A stretch of 64,000 bases of DNA from Streptomyces sp. TSRI0107. GTDB taxonomy: Bacteria; Actinomycetota; Actinomycetes; Streptomycetales; Streptomycetaceae. The position numbers and the translations under genes were made by a program. The number at the start of each line of letters is the position of its first letter. Position 1 is the first letter of the stretch. The notes below the pieces were generated by a model. It worked only from the letters and a program-made list of their open reading frames with translations, did not search any database and had not been told where the DNA came from. The stretch covers positions 1 through 64,000 of the forward strand of contig NZ_LIVZ01000010.1 of the NCBI RefSeq assembly GCF_001905845.1, in the 5' to 3' direction. Shown piece by piece: positions 51,355-60,530 of this stretch.

Positions 51355-52746
51355 TCACCACCCGGTGCGCAGCAGATGGTTCAGGAGCAGCGCGAGTACC
51401 GCCTGGCCGGCGAGCCAGGCGCGGGGGCCGGTGAGAAACGCGCAGGCCGGGAGCAGCCACAGCGCGAACGGGAGCCAGATGCGTTCCGTCTCCGCCTTGC
51501 TCATGCCGGACAGGTCGGCGGCCAGCAGGGCGAGCAGGGCGGCGGACACGAGGAGCGCGAGGCGGGCATCGGCGGCCCGCCGGGAGGCGGCGCCGCCCCG
51601 GTGCCTCAGGAGCGCCGCGCCGGTGCGCCGCAGGCCCGCCGCCGTCGCCAGGCCCGTGATCAGCACCGTGCAGGCCAGGTTGGCCCACACCCAGTAGCCG
51701 TAGGGGCGGATGCCGCCCACGCCCTGGTGGTAGCGGGTGACCAGCAGGCGGTACGCCTCCCACCAGTCGAACCCGGCGAGCGTGAACGCCGTGGGGACCA
51801 CGGCGAGTCCGGCGAGCAGCGGCACCAGCAGGACGGGCCGCTCCCGGACGCCGTCCCGGCCGAGCACCAGGACCGCCGCCGCGATCAGGGCGACGAGCGT
51901 GAGGCCGTACGACAGATAGCAGGTCAGGCCGAACAGCACCCCCGACGCCGCCGCCCACCACAGGGCCCGTCCGGTGACCGCCAGCGCCAGCAGCGCCACC
52001 GACCAGGCCGCCACCGCCGTGAAGTACGCGTCGGCCGAGGTGCCCATCCACACGGCGGCCGGGGCCAGGACCAGGAAGGGCGCCGCCCTGCGCGCGAGTG
52101 CCTCACCGGCCAGGGCACGGATCGTGACCAGCACGGCCACGCAGGCCGTCGCCCCCACGGTGATGCACCACACCCCGGCCCAGCCCCCGCCCCGCAGCCC
52201 GATCCGGTCGAGCAGGACGAAGGTGAGGGTGGCCCCGGGCGGGTGGCCGGCGATGTGGGCGGGCCAGTTGTCGGGGGACCCCACCAGGATGTGCCGGGTG
52301 AAGTCCCGCAGGGCGGCGGGAATGTCGTGGAAGCGGTCGATGACCTGGAGGTATTCGTGCGGGGTGGTGAGCCGGGCGGCGATGCCCCGGTGCCAGCCGT
52401 CGACCAGGGCGAGGGAGCAGATCCACGCCGTGGCCGTGCTCCAGGCCACCGGCAGCAGGGCCCGCCAGGGGAGACGGGCCGCGAGACCGGGCCCGTACGC
52501 CACCACGGCGACGGCCAGCAGGACGGCCGCCGGAGTGCCGGGGCCCAGATGAGGCCCCCAGGACGCCAGCAGCGGGGCCCAGTCGACGAAGAGGGTGTGG
52601 CTGGTCCCCTGGATGTGGCGGCCCGTCAGCACGGCCGCCGCCACGAGCAGCACGGCGGCCCCGGCGGCGTACAGGTCGCGGCGCGGGCCGCGGGGCACGC
52701 CGGAGCGAGCGGCATCGGGCTCGGCGGAGGGCAGGGTGCGGATCAC
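51355..52746 (-). CDS. Polytopic membrane protein, GT-C glycosyltransferase-like
   Basis: A 463-residue protein with about 12 predicted helices. A first extracytoplasmic loop contains FVDWAPLLASWGPHLGPG, and a second contains RFHDIPAALRDFTRHILVGSPDNWPAHIAGHPPGATL. Acidic residues in the first outside loop and a GHPPG motif are reminiscent of polyprenyl-phosphate-dependent GT-C mannosyltransferases of actinobacteria, but I see no diagnostic DxD-type loop. It starts 113 bp from the divergent molybdopterin oxidoreductase, heading a region rich in sugar-transfer genes. Confidence 0.7.
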   Translation of the reverse strand: MIRTLPSAEPDAARSGVPRGPRRDLYAAGAAVLLVAAAVLTGRHIQGTSHTLFVDWAPLLASWGPHLGPGTPAAVLLAVAVVAYGPGLAARLPWRALLPVAWSTATAWICSLALVDGWHRGIAARLTTPHEYLQVIDRFHDIPAALRDFTRHILVGSPDNWPAHIAGHPPGATLTFVLLDRIGLRGGGWAGVWCITVGATACVAVLVTIRALAGEALARRAAPFLVLAPAAVWMGTSADAYFTAVAAWSVALLALAVTGRALWWAAASGVLFGLTCYLSYGLTLVALIAAAVLVLGRDGVRERPVLLVPLLAGLAVVPTAFTLAGFDWWEAYRLLVTRYHQGVGGIRPYGYWVWANLACTVLITGLATAAGLRRTGAALLRHRGGAASRRAADARLALLVSAALLALLAADLSGMSKAETERIWLPFALWLLPACAFLTGPRAWLAGQAVLALLLNHLLRTGW

Positions 52747-52859
52747 ACCGGAACGCTAGGCCGCGCGGCCGGTCCCGGACCGCCGTCCGGGCCCGACGTC
52801 AGCGTTTCGTCATGGGTCGAGCACCCTTTCGCGGGGTGCTTCCGGCCTACCGTCAGGAC

Positions 52860-54110
52860 ATGCGCGACGCCCCCGACGCCCCACGGCTCCCCTCCTCGCC
52901 CGGCTTCTGGCGCAGCCCGCTGCGCGGCCCCTGGTTCACCTCGGTGCTGGGCATCGTCCTGCTGGCCGGCATCACCGTGCTGTTCGTGACGGGCCTCGTC
53001 TCGTACGCCGCCTACAACCCGGACCTGGCACCGGTCAACGACAAGACACCGGACAAGGGGATCCTCGGCTTCTACCTCTTCGCCTGGCCGACCGATCCGC
53101 ACTGGCTGTACCGGCTCAACCAGGGCGTCCACGTCACCCTCGGCATCACCCTGATCCCCGTCCTGCTCGCCAAGCTGTGGTCCGTGGTGCCGAGACTGTT
53201 CGCGCTGCCGCCGGCCCGCTCGCTCGCGCACGCCCTGGAGCGGATCTCGCTGCTGCTTCTGGTGGGCGGCGCGCTGTTCGAGTTCGTCACCGGTGTGCTC
53301 AACATCCAGCTCGACTACGTCTTCCCCGGCTCCTTCTACGCGCTGCACTTCTACGGAGCGTGGGTGTTCTTCGCCGCGTTCGTCGCCCACGCGCTGCTGA
53401 AGCTGCCCACGGCACTGCGCAACCTGCGGCACCTGCGGGAACCGGTGGAGGAGAAGAGCGACCTGGTGTCCCCGCGCCCCGCCGAACCGACCGTCTCCCG
53501 CCGGGGTGCCCTGTGGTTCGTCGGGGGCGGCTCGCTGCTGCTGTTCGCGACGACGGCGGGGCAGAACTTCGACGGCCCGCTGCGGCGCACCGCCCTCCTC
53601 GCACCGCACGGCGGGGGCGACCCCGGCAGCGGCCCGAACGGGTTCCAGATCAACAAGACCGCCGCGTACGCCGGGATCGACGCGGCTCGGACGGTCGAGG
53701 ACACATGGCGGCTCGTCGTGACGGGACGCACGGGCACCGTCCGCCTGAGCCGAGCCCGGCTCGCCGAACTCCCCCTGCACAGCGCGGCGTTGCCCATCGC
53801 CTGCGTGGAGGGCTGGTCGACGTCGGACCAGTGGTGGCGCGGGGTACGGCTGCGCGACCTGGCGGCGCTCGTCGGCTACGGGGACGACCCGCCGGACGTG
53901 TTCGTCGAGTCCCTCCAGCAGCGCGGTGCCTTCCGGCAAGCCGCCCTGCGCGCCAACCAGGTCGCCGACCCGCGCTCCCTGCTCGCGCTCCACGTCAACG
54001 GCGAGCCGCTGTCCCCCGACCACGGCTACCCGGCGCGGATCATCGTGCCCGCCGCGCCCGGTGTGCTCAACACCAAGTGGGTGGCCCGCCTGACGTTCGG
54101 AGACCTGTGA
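52860..54110 (+). CDS. Molybdopterin-dependent oxidoreductase with N-terminal membrane domain
   Basis: A 416-residue protein. Four helices in the first 190 residues (WFTSVLGIVLLAGITVLFVTGLVSY, then a His-bearing helix GVHVTLGITLIPVLL and a later ALHFYGAWVFFAAFVAHALL) suggest a cytochrome b561-like electron-transfer domain. A sulfite-oxidase/YedY-type molybdopterin domain follows; Cys315 in IACVEGWSTSDQWWRG is the Mo ligand. It probably works outside the membrane on a sulfoxide or similar substrate. ATG 52860 is chosen; there is no twin-arginine export signal at the start, and SRRGALWFVGG near residue 218 precedes the catalytic domain instead. Its stop shares one base with the next start. Confidence 0.88.
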   Translation: MRDAPDAPRLPSSPGFWRSPLRGPWFTSVLGIVLLAGITVLFVTGLVSYAAYNPDLAPVNDKTPDKGILGFYLFAWPTDPHWLYRLNQGVHVTLGITLIPVLLAKLWSVVPRLFALPPARSLAHALERISLLLLVGGALFEFVTGVLNIQLDYVFPGSFYALHFYGAWVFFAAFVAHALLKLPTALRNLRHLREPVEEKSDLVSPRPAEPTVSRRGALWFVGGGSLLLFATTAGQNFDGPLRRTALLAPHGGGDPGSGPNGFQINKTAAYAGIDAARTVEDTWRLVVTGRTGTVRLSRARLAELPLHSAALPIACVEGWSTSDQWWRGVRLRDLAALVGYGDDPPDVFVESLQQRGAFRQAALRANQVADPRSLLALHVNGEPLSPDHGYPARIIVPAAPGVLNTKWVARLTFGDL

Positions 54111-54577
54111 TGCCGACGAGCCGGCTGCGCATCCCTGTCGGAAGCCCCTTCCAGCTCCTGCTGCTCGGCTGCTCCTTCGCGCTGGCCGGCTACGCGGGCG
54201 TGCGGCTGCTCGCGGACGACTGGTTCGGCGTGGCGCTGTGGTTCGTCGGCGCGGCGCTGCTGCACGACTTGGTGGTGCTGCCCTTGTACGCGGCCCTGGA
54301 CCAGGCGGTCGTACGAGGGCTCGGCGCGGCCCGGCGCCGCGAGTGGGTGCCGTACGTGCGCGTGCCGGCGGCCCTGTCCGGGTTGCTCCTCCTCGTGTGG
54401 TTCCCGCTGATCAGCGGCACGGTGGAGCGGCGTTACCGGCTCGGCACCGCACTGCCGGCGGACGTGTTCCTCGCCCGCTGGCTGCTGATCACCGCGGCCC
54501 TCTTCGGCGGCTCGGCACTGCTGCTGGCGCTGCGCGTGCGCAGAGCGGCGAAGCACCGGCCGCCGGCCGTCCACTGA
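54110..54577 (+). CDS. Small membrane protein, partner of the molybdopterin oxidoreductase
   Basis: A 155-residue protein with four helices (FQLLLLGCSFALAGYAGVRLL, VALWFVGAALLHDLVVLPLYAAL, VPAALSGLLLLVWFPLI, WLLITAALFGGSALLLAL). ATG 54110 shares its A with the TGA of the oxidoreductase, so the two are translationally coupled. The last 145 bp overlap the 3' end of the convergent methyltransferase gene. No family name is recognised. Association with the oxidoreductase in the membrane is inferred from coupling. Confidence 0.75.
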   Translation: MPTSRLRIPVGSPFQLLLLGCSFALAGYAGVRLLADDWFGVALWFVGAALLHDLVVLPLYAALDQAVVRGLGAARRREWVPYVRVPAALSGLLLLVWFPLISGTVERRYRLGTALPADVFLARWLLITAALFGGSALLLALRVRRAAKHRPPAVH

Positions 54578-55188
54578 CCGGCCAGGTCCCAGCCCCGCGC
54601 GTACCGCAGCAGCGCCCGCGTGCCGAGCCGCGCCCAGGGGAACGGGGCGTCGGCTCCGTCGGCACCGCTGAGGTCGACGACCTGGACCCGGGCGCGTTCG
54701 TCGACGTCCACCGGAGCGGTCTCGGCGATCAGCAGGCCGCCGGGACGCAGGACCTCCGCGACCCGGTCCAGCAGGGCACGCGGGTCGCCGCCTATGCCGA
54801 CGTTGCCGTCCATGAGCAGGACGGTGCCCCAGCGGCGCTCGCCGGGCAGCGGCTCGAAGACCGAGCGCCGCAGCGCCTGACCCCCGCGCCGCACCGTCTG
54901 GTCGACGGCGGCCTGACTGACGTCGACGCCGAGGACGGCCCGTCCCCGGACGGCGAGCTCCGCCACCAGCCGCCCGGGCCCGCACCCCACGTCCAGCACG
55001 GCCCCCTCACACCGGTCCAGCACCTCCCGGTCGACCACGTCGGCCCGGGCACACCAGCGCTCCACCTCCAACGGCAGCAGCCACCCGTCGTCCCGCCGCA
55101 GAAACAGCGGCCCGCGACCGGCGCGCAGGGCCGCGGCGTACGGGCCGGCGGCCGCCCAGGCGAGGGTGGTGGCGGACGGGGTGCTCAT
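54433..55188 (-). CDS. Class I SAM-dependent methyltransferase
   Basis: A 251-residue methyltransferase. Motif I is VLDVGCGPGRLVAEL, followed by VLGVDVSQAAVDQTV, LLMDGNVGIGGDPRALLDRVAEVLRPGGLLIAET (motifs II-III) and ARLGTRALLRYARGWDL. The catalytic fold ends near GGRCFAALR. The last 30 residues (Ser/Ala/Arg-rich) are encoded antisense to the convergent membrane-protein gene and look like read-on after loss of the original stop. Its ATG overlaps the DUF2064 gene stop by 4 bp, making it the third gene of a glycosyltransferase operon. The acceptor is unknown. Confidence 0.85.
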   Translation of the reverse strand: MSTPSATTLAWAAAGPYAAALRAGRGPLFLRRDDGWLLPLEVERWCARADVVDREVLDRCEGAVLDVGCGPGRLVAELAVRGRAVLGVDVSQAAVDQTVRRGGQALRRSVFEPLPGERRWGTVLLMDGNVGIGGDPRALLDRVAEVLRPGGLLIAETAPVDVDERARVQVVDLSGADGADAPFPWARLGTRALLRYARGWDLAGQWTAGGRCFAALRTRSASSSAEPPKRAAVISSQRARNTSAGSAVPSR

Positions 55189-56015
55189 CGGGGCGGGCCC
55201 GGGCGGGGATTGGGCTGGGTGGGGGGTTGGGAGTGCGGGCGGGGGTCTGGTGGGTGGGGCGGCGTGACCGTCGGACACCGGGCCAGCCGTGCCGCGAAGC
55301 GCCCCTCCGGAGCCAGGGCGGCGACCGCGTGGGCGTCGGCGGCGGTGTCGACGTCGCGCAGGCGCGGCAGGTCGCGCACCCGCAGGCCGGCGGCGACGAG
55401 CCGGCCCCGTTGGACCGCACCCGTCGAGGGCGTGGACATGGGGACACCCCGCAGCAGCGCGGGGTCGGGGTCCGCCAGGCCGAGGGCCCAGAAGCCGCCG
55501 TCCTCTGCGGGGCCGAAACACGCGTCGCAGTCGGCGAAGTCCACGGTGAGCAGTTCCGGTGTCACCTGCGGCGTGTCCATCCCGATGAGCAGCGCCGGGC
55601 CGTCGCAGTGCGCGAACGCGTCCGCCAGCCGCACGTCCAGCCCGCCGGCGCACTGCGGTACGACGTCGAAGCCGGGCGGCAGCCAGGGGCCGGGCGTGCC
55701 GTCGAGGCAGAGGACTCGCCGGGAGGCGGGCGTGGCCGCCACGGCGTGCAGGGTGTCCGCGAGGGCCGCCTCGGCCAGCGAGGCCGCCTCCTTCGGCGTG
55801 AACGGCGGCGTGAGCCGGGTCTTGACCCGGCCGGGCCGAGGCTCCTTGGCGATGACCAGGAGCGTGGGCAGCCGACGCGACGGACGCGACGGACGCGACG
55901 GGCTCGACGGAGGCAACGGACGCAACGGGCTCGACGCACTCGACGGAGGCAACGGACGCAACGGGTTCGGCGGACGCAACGGGTTCGACGGACTCGACGG
56001 GTTCGACGGACTCAA
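55185..56015 (-). CDS. DUF2064/TIGR04282-type glycosyltransferase
   Basis: A 276-residue protein. The nucleotidyl/glycosyl-transfer domain starts at LPTLLVIAKEPRPGRVKTRLTPP (residue 49). It continues with GPALLIGMDTPQVTPELL and CDACFGPAEDGGFWALGL, all DUF2064 hallmarks related to GT-A enzymes. The family normally begins at the VIAKEPxPGRVKTRL segment. Here a 48-residue Ser/Pro/Arg/Leu prefix is encoded by sixteen 9-bp tandem repeats (55873-56016), and there is no other start. The C-terminus is a Pro-rich tail. Overlaps of 4 bp on both sides (GT2 upstream, methyltransferase downstream) show one operon. Confidence 0.82.
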   Translation of the reverse strand: MSPSNPSSPSNPLRPPNPLRPLPPSSASSPLRPLPPSSPSRPSRPSRRLPTLLVIAKEPRPGRVKTRLTPPFTPKEAASLAEAALADTLHAVAATPASRRVLCLDGTPGPWLPPGFDVVPQCAGGLDVRLADAFAHCDGPALLIGMDTPQVTPELLTVDFADCDACFGPAEDGGFWALGLADPDPALLRGVPMSTPSTGAVQRGRLVAAGLRVRDLPRLRDVDTAADAHAVAALAPEGRFAARLARCPTVTPPHPPDPRPHSQPPTQPNPRPGPPR

Positions 56016-56016
56016 C
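55873..56016. repeat. 9-bp minisatellite, 16 units, inside a coding start
   Basis: Units of the type GGACGCGAC, GGACGCAAC, GGGTTCGAC and GGACTCGAC repeat in phase from 55873 to 56016. The length is divisible by 3, so copy-number changes keep the frame and lengthen or shorten the N-terminus of the DUF2064 protein. The array covers its start codon and reaches the last codons of the GT2 gene. Confidence 0.85.
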
Positions 56017-56707
56017 GGGCGCTTCCTCCTCCGTGCGCCGGAGCCTCACTCAGCACACGGCTCATGTCCCGCACGGCCTGCCACGTCCCCCGCCACGTAC
56101 CGGTCACCTTCGAGGCCCCGGTACGCGGCAGATAAGGCACGTCGTGCTCGGCGATCCGCCAGCCGGCGTCGGCCGCGCGGACGACCATCTGCAGCGGGTA
56201 GCCGCTGCGCCGGTCGGTGAGGCCGAGGGCGAGCAGCGGCTCGCGGCGGGCGGCGCGCAGGGGTCCGAGGTCGTGCAGCCGCAGCCCGGTACGGCGGCGC
56301 AGCATCCGCGTGAGCGCGAGGTTTCCGGCGCGGGCGTGCGCGGGCCACGCGCCCCGGCCCTGCGGACGCCGCCGCCCGAGCACCAGATCGGCCTCGCCGT
56401 CCCGCACTTCGCGGACGAAGGGGACGAGGAGCGACGGGTCGAGGGAGGCGTCGCAGTCGCAGAAGCACACCACGTCGGAGGTGGCGGCGGTCAGCCCGGC
56501 GTGGCAGGCGGCGCCGAAGCCCCGGCGCGGCTCGTGCACGACGGACGCGCCGAGCGAGCGGGCGACCCGGTCGGAGCCGTCGGTGGAACCGTTGTCGACG
56601 ACGAGGGCGCGCCAGCCCGGCGGGATCCGCCGGAGCACCCAGGGCAGGGCCTCGGCCTCGTTCAGGCAGGGCAGCACCACGTCGACGTCTGAAGGTGTCG
56701 TCGTCAC
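56012..56707 (-). CDS. Family 2 glycosyltransferase
   Basis: A 231-residue GT-A glycosyltransferase of the dolichol-phosphate-mannose-synthase-like type. The features are DVDVVLPCLNEAEALPWVLRRIP, VVDNGSTDGSD, GFGAACHAGL, a CFCDCDASL motif where DxD is expected (DCD), and GYPLQMVVRAADAGWRIAEHDVPYLPRTGASKVTG. It has no C-terminal membrane helices. The start is GTG. It is the first gene of the operon GT2-DUF2064-methyltransferase, divergent from the response regulator 123 bp away. In the gap CGGACGTC occurs twice. Confidence 0.88.
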   Translation of the reverse strand: MTTTPSDVDVVLPCLNEAEALPWVLRRIPPGWRALVVDNGSTDGSDRVARSLGASVVHEPRRGFGAACHAGLTAATSDVVCFCDCDASLDPSLLVPFVREVRDGEADLVLGRRRPQGRGAWPAHARAGNLALTRMLRRRTGLRLHDLGPLRAARREPLLALGLTDRRSGYPLQMVVRAADAGWRIAEHDVPYLPRTGASKVTGTWRGTWQAVRDMSRVLSEAPAHGGGSAR

Positions 56708-56830
56708 GGTCTCACCCTACGAACGCGAACAGGGCATAACGGACGTCCGCTCCTTACGAAACGCGGACGTCGAGGCGCCGGCGACGCTCGGGCCCGGCGC
56801 AGGCGGACGCCCGGTGCCAGGCTGGGAGGC

Positions 56831-57573
<743 letters not shown>

Positions 57574-57577
<4 letters not shown>

Positions 57578-58692
57578 GCGTGCGGGACACCCTTCTCATC
57601 GCGGTCTACGCCTTCGCCGGTGCCGCCGCCACCGGGCTGGCCGGGGCGGCCGTACTGCGCCTGATCCGGCGCCGCTCGCTCACCGCGTCGCTCGCGGTGG
57701 TCGCGGCGGTCGGGGTCGTCGCCATGCTCGCGGGCACGCTGGCCGTGGCATGGGCGATGTTCCTGAACCCGCACGACCTGACCGTCGTCACGACCGTCGT
57801 CGCCATGGCGGCCGTGGTCTCCATGGCCACCGCACTCCTCCTGGGCCGCTGGGTGGTGGCCCGCAGCCGCGAACTCGCGGCCGCGGCAAGGTCGTTCGGC
57901 GACGGCGGAAACTTCGCGGCCCCCGACGGCCCGACGACCGCCGAACTCCACTCACTGACCCGTGAGTTGGCGGCCACCAGCGCCCGGCTCGCCGAATCCC
58001 GCGAACGGGAACGCGCACTGGAGACCTCCCGGCGCGAACTCGTCGCCTGGATCTCGCACGACCTGCGCACCCCGCTCGCCGGCCTGCGCGCCATGTCGGA
58101 GGCCCTGGAAGACGGCGTCGCCGCCGACCCCGACCGCTACCTGAAGCAGATCCGCACCGAGGTCGAACGCCTCAACGACATGGTCGGTGACCTCTTCGAA
58201 CTCTCCCGCATCCACGCCGGCACGCTCCCCCTCACCCCCACCCGGCTCTCCCTCTACGACCTGGTCGGCGACGCGCTGGCGGGAGCCGACCCGCTCGCCC
58301 GGGAGCACGGGGTGCGGCTGGTGGGCGACCACATCGAGCCCGTACCGGTGGAGGTGGACGGCAGGGAGATGAGCCGGGTGCTGGGCAACCTGCTGGTCAA
58401 CGCCATTCGCCGGACGCCGGCCGACGGCACGGTCTCGGTCGCCGCGGAGCGTTCCGCCGAGGGCGTGGTGCTGTCGGTGACGGACGGCTGCGGCGGCATC
58501 CCCGAGGAGGACCTGCCCCGCGTCTTCGACACCGGCTGGCGCGGCACGCACGCGCGGACGCCCCCGGCGGGCGCCGGCCTGGGCCTCGCCATCGTCCGGG
58601 GCATCGTCGAGGCACACCAGGGGCGGGCCACCGTACGCAACATCCCCGGCGGCTGCCGCTTCGAGGTGGTGCTGCCCGCCGCCGCTTCCTGA
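57574..58692 (+). CDS. Sensor histidine kinase
   Basis: A 372-residue membrane kinase. Three hydrophobic stretches (about 7-30, 38-62, 70-90) leave almost no outside sensor loop. A HAMP-like linker follows, and the HisKA region carries His162 in WISHDLRTPLAGL. The HATPase domain has an N-box VLGNLLVNAIRRTP, a G1 box VTDGCGGIPEEDLP and a G2 box AGAGLGLAIVRGIVE. Coupled by a 4-bp overlap to the response regulator, it forms its cognate pair. With so little outside sequence, the stimulus is probably sensed in the membrane, perhaps a lipid or redox signal (inference). Confidence 0.92.
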
Positions 58693-58738
58693 ACGCGGGC
58701 AGCACCACCGGTCCCGTTCCCCCGTGGACCCCGCGGTC

Positions 58739-59740
58739 CTACGCGCCCCGCATCCCGGCCCGCGCGAACTCCGCCATGCCCTCGGCGAACCCCACCTCCG
58801 GCTTCCACCCCAGCCCGTCCCGCAGCCGCGACGAGTCGGCGGTGATGTGCCGCACGTCCCCGAGCCGGTACTCACCCGTGACGACCGGCCGGGGCCCGCC
58901 GTACGCGGCGGCCAGCGCCCGCGCCATCTCGCCGACGGTGTGCGGATCACCGCTGCCGGTGTTGTACGCCGTGAGCACACCCGGAGCGGCCTCCGCCTCC
59001 AGCGCCACCACATTGGCCGCCGCCACGTCCCGCACGTGCACGAAGTCCCGCCGCTGCCGCCCGTCCTCGAACACGCGCGGTGCCTCGCCCCGGGCGAGCG
59101 CCGAGCGGAAGAAGGAGGCGACACCGGCGTACGGGGTGTCGCGGGGCATCCCGGGCCCGTACACGTTGTGGTAGCGGAGCGCCACCGCCGAGCCGCCGGC
59201 GCAGCGGGCCCAGGCGGCGGCCAGGTGCTCCTGCGCGAGCTTGGTCGTGGCGTACACGTTCCGGGGATCGACCGGTGCGTCCTCGCCGACCAAGCCCGGG
59301 GCCAGATCCGCCCCGCACACCGGACACGGCGGCTCGAACCGGCCCGCGTCGAGGTCGGCGACGGCACGCGGCCCGGGCCGTACGACCCCGTGCCGCGGGC
59401 ACTCGTACCGCCCCTCCCCGTAGACGACCATCGACCCGGCCAGCACCAGCCGCCCGACGCCCGCCTCCGCCATGGCGGCGAGCAGCACGGCGGTGCCCAG
59501 GTCGTTGTGCGAGACATATCCCGCCGCGTCGGCGAACCCGCTGCCGAGCCCGACCATCGCGGCCTGGTGACAGACGGCGTCGACCCCGGCGAGCGCGCGT
59601 CCGACGGCCTCCGCATCCCGCACGTCGGCGCCGGGATCCTCCCGCACGTCGAACACGACCGGCTCGTGCCCGCGCGCGGCCAGCGCCTCGACCACATGGG
59701 ACCCGATGAACCCGGCACCGCCGGTGACCAGTACACGCAT
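58739..59740 (-). CDS. NAD-dependent nucleotide-sugar epimerase/dehydratase with a Cys/His insert
   Basis: A 333-residue short-chain (extended SDR) enzyme. The NAD-binding TGGAGFIGSH is at residues 6-15, the catalytic Ser about 103, and Tyr163 and Lys167 in YATTK; ALRYHNVYGPGM follows. An insert at about 112-158 carries CPRH (C114, H117) and CPVC (C139, C142), a possible zinc knuckle not usual in GalE/RmlB-like enzymes. It should change the sugar of an NDP-sugar, providing a donor for the nearby glycosyltransferases. It converges on the kinase gene, with a 46 bp gap. Confidence 0.88.
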   Translation of the reverse strand: MRVLVTGGAGFIGSHVVEALAARGHEPVVFDVREDPGADVRDAEAVGRALAGVDAVCHQAAMVGLGSGFADAAGYVSHNDLGTAVLLAAMAEAGVGRLVLAGSMVVYGEGRYECPRHGVVRPGPRAVADLDAGRFEPPCPVCGADLAPGLVGEDAPVDPRNVYATTKLAQEHLAAAWARCAGGSAVALRYHNVYGPGMPRDTPYAGVASFFRSALARGEAPRVFEDGRQRRDFVHVRDVAAANVVALEAEAAPGVLTAYNTGSGDPHTVGEMARALAAAYGGPRPVVTGEYRLGDVRHITADSSRLRDGLGWKPEVGFAEGMAEFARAGMRGA

Positions 59741-59912
59741 ACGACCACGCTAGGCCCGCCCCACCGCCGCACCACGGGAGCACGCCCGGACGTCATGACT
59801 CCGTAAGGCCTGAGACGGACGTAAGACTTTCGTCACCCGCCGACCGCCCCGAACGGCCACGCCCGCCCATTGAATGGAGGCGAGGACGGGCGACTCCCAG
59901 GAGGCGGACGGC

Positions 59913-60458
59913 ATGAGGCGGACGCGGATCACGTGGACGAGACGGTGGGCGACCGGCGCGCTGGCGGCAACGGCCATCGGCGTCGGCTTCGGCCTCTACT
60001 GGTTCCAGCCGTGGAAACTGTGGCAGGACGAGACGGTCCAGGAAGCCCTGCCCGGCACGTCCACCGCCCCGGCTGCCCAAGCGGCACCGACGACGGTGGC
60101 GGACGGCGACCTGATCAGCCACGAGCACACGACGTCCGGCACGGTGAAGCTCATACGCCTGGCAGACGGATCCCACGTCGTACGCCTGGAGAACCTCGAC
60201 ACCAGCAACGGCCCCGACCTGCGCGTCTGGCTGACCGACGCCCCCGTGAAGGAGGGCCGCGCCGGCTGGCACGTCTTCGACAACGGCACCCACGTCAGCC
60301 TCGGCAAACTCAAGGGCAACAAGGGCAGCCAGAACTACCCCGTCCCCGAAGACATCGACCCGTCCCGATACCGCAGCGTCACCATCTGGTGCGACCGATT
60401 CGACGTCTCCTTCGGCGCCGCCGAACTCACTGGGGCAACAAAAAGCCCCCTGGGCTGA
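59913..60458 (+). CDS. Membrane-anchored DM13-domain protein
   Basis: A 181-residue protein. An N-terminal helix (WATGALAATAIGVGFGLYWFQPW) anchors it outside. From about residue 65 a DM13 domain follows: GDLISHEHTTSGTVKLIRLADGSHVVRLENLDTSNGPDLRVWLTDA, ending YRSVTIWCDRFDVSFGAAEL with the conserved Cys. DM13 domains may take part in electron transfer through that Cys. ATG 59913 has AGGAGG 8 bp upstream. The upstream gap contains CGTAAG twice and TTTCGTCA; the latter also occurs near 52805, before the molybdopterin oxidoreductase. The two redox proteins may be co-regulated (inference). Confidence 0.85.
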   Translation: MRRTRITWTRRWATGALAATAIGVGFGLYWFQPWKLWQDETVQEALPGTSTAPAAQAAPTTVADGDLISHEHTTSGTVKLIRLADGSHVVRLENLDTSNGPDLRVWLTDAPVKEGRAGWHVFDNGTHVSLGKLKGNKGSQNYPVPEDIDPSRYRSVTIWCDRFDVSFGAAELTGATKSPLG

Positions 60459-60503
60459 GGAGACGGCAGCACACGGTCCGCCCGGTGCACTCGCCGCCTG
60501 CTG

Positions 60504-60520
60504 TGCCATTTCGAATGGCA
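60504..60520. promoter_or_regulatory. Operator of the vapBC operon
   Basis: The perfect palindrome TGCCATT-TCG-AATGGCA ends 10 bp before GTG 60531. CATACT (60519-60524) is a plausible -10, placing transcription start at or next to the GTG, so the mRNA may be leaderless. Antitoxin binding here would give autoregulation. Confidence 0.7.
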
Positions 60521-60530
60521 TACTCGGAGT

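Noticed and set aside
55873..56016. Collagen-like or extended proteins in the other frames of the 9-bp array
   Set aside because: Open frames there are by-products of the 9-bp period; the reverse-strand glycosyltransferase frame has the domain and operon overlaps.
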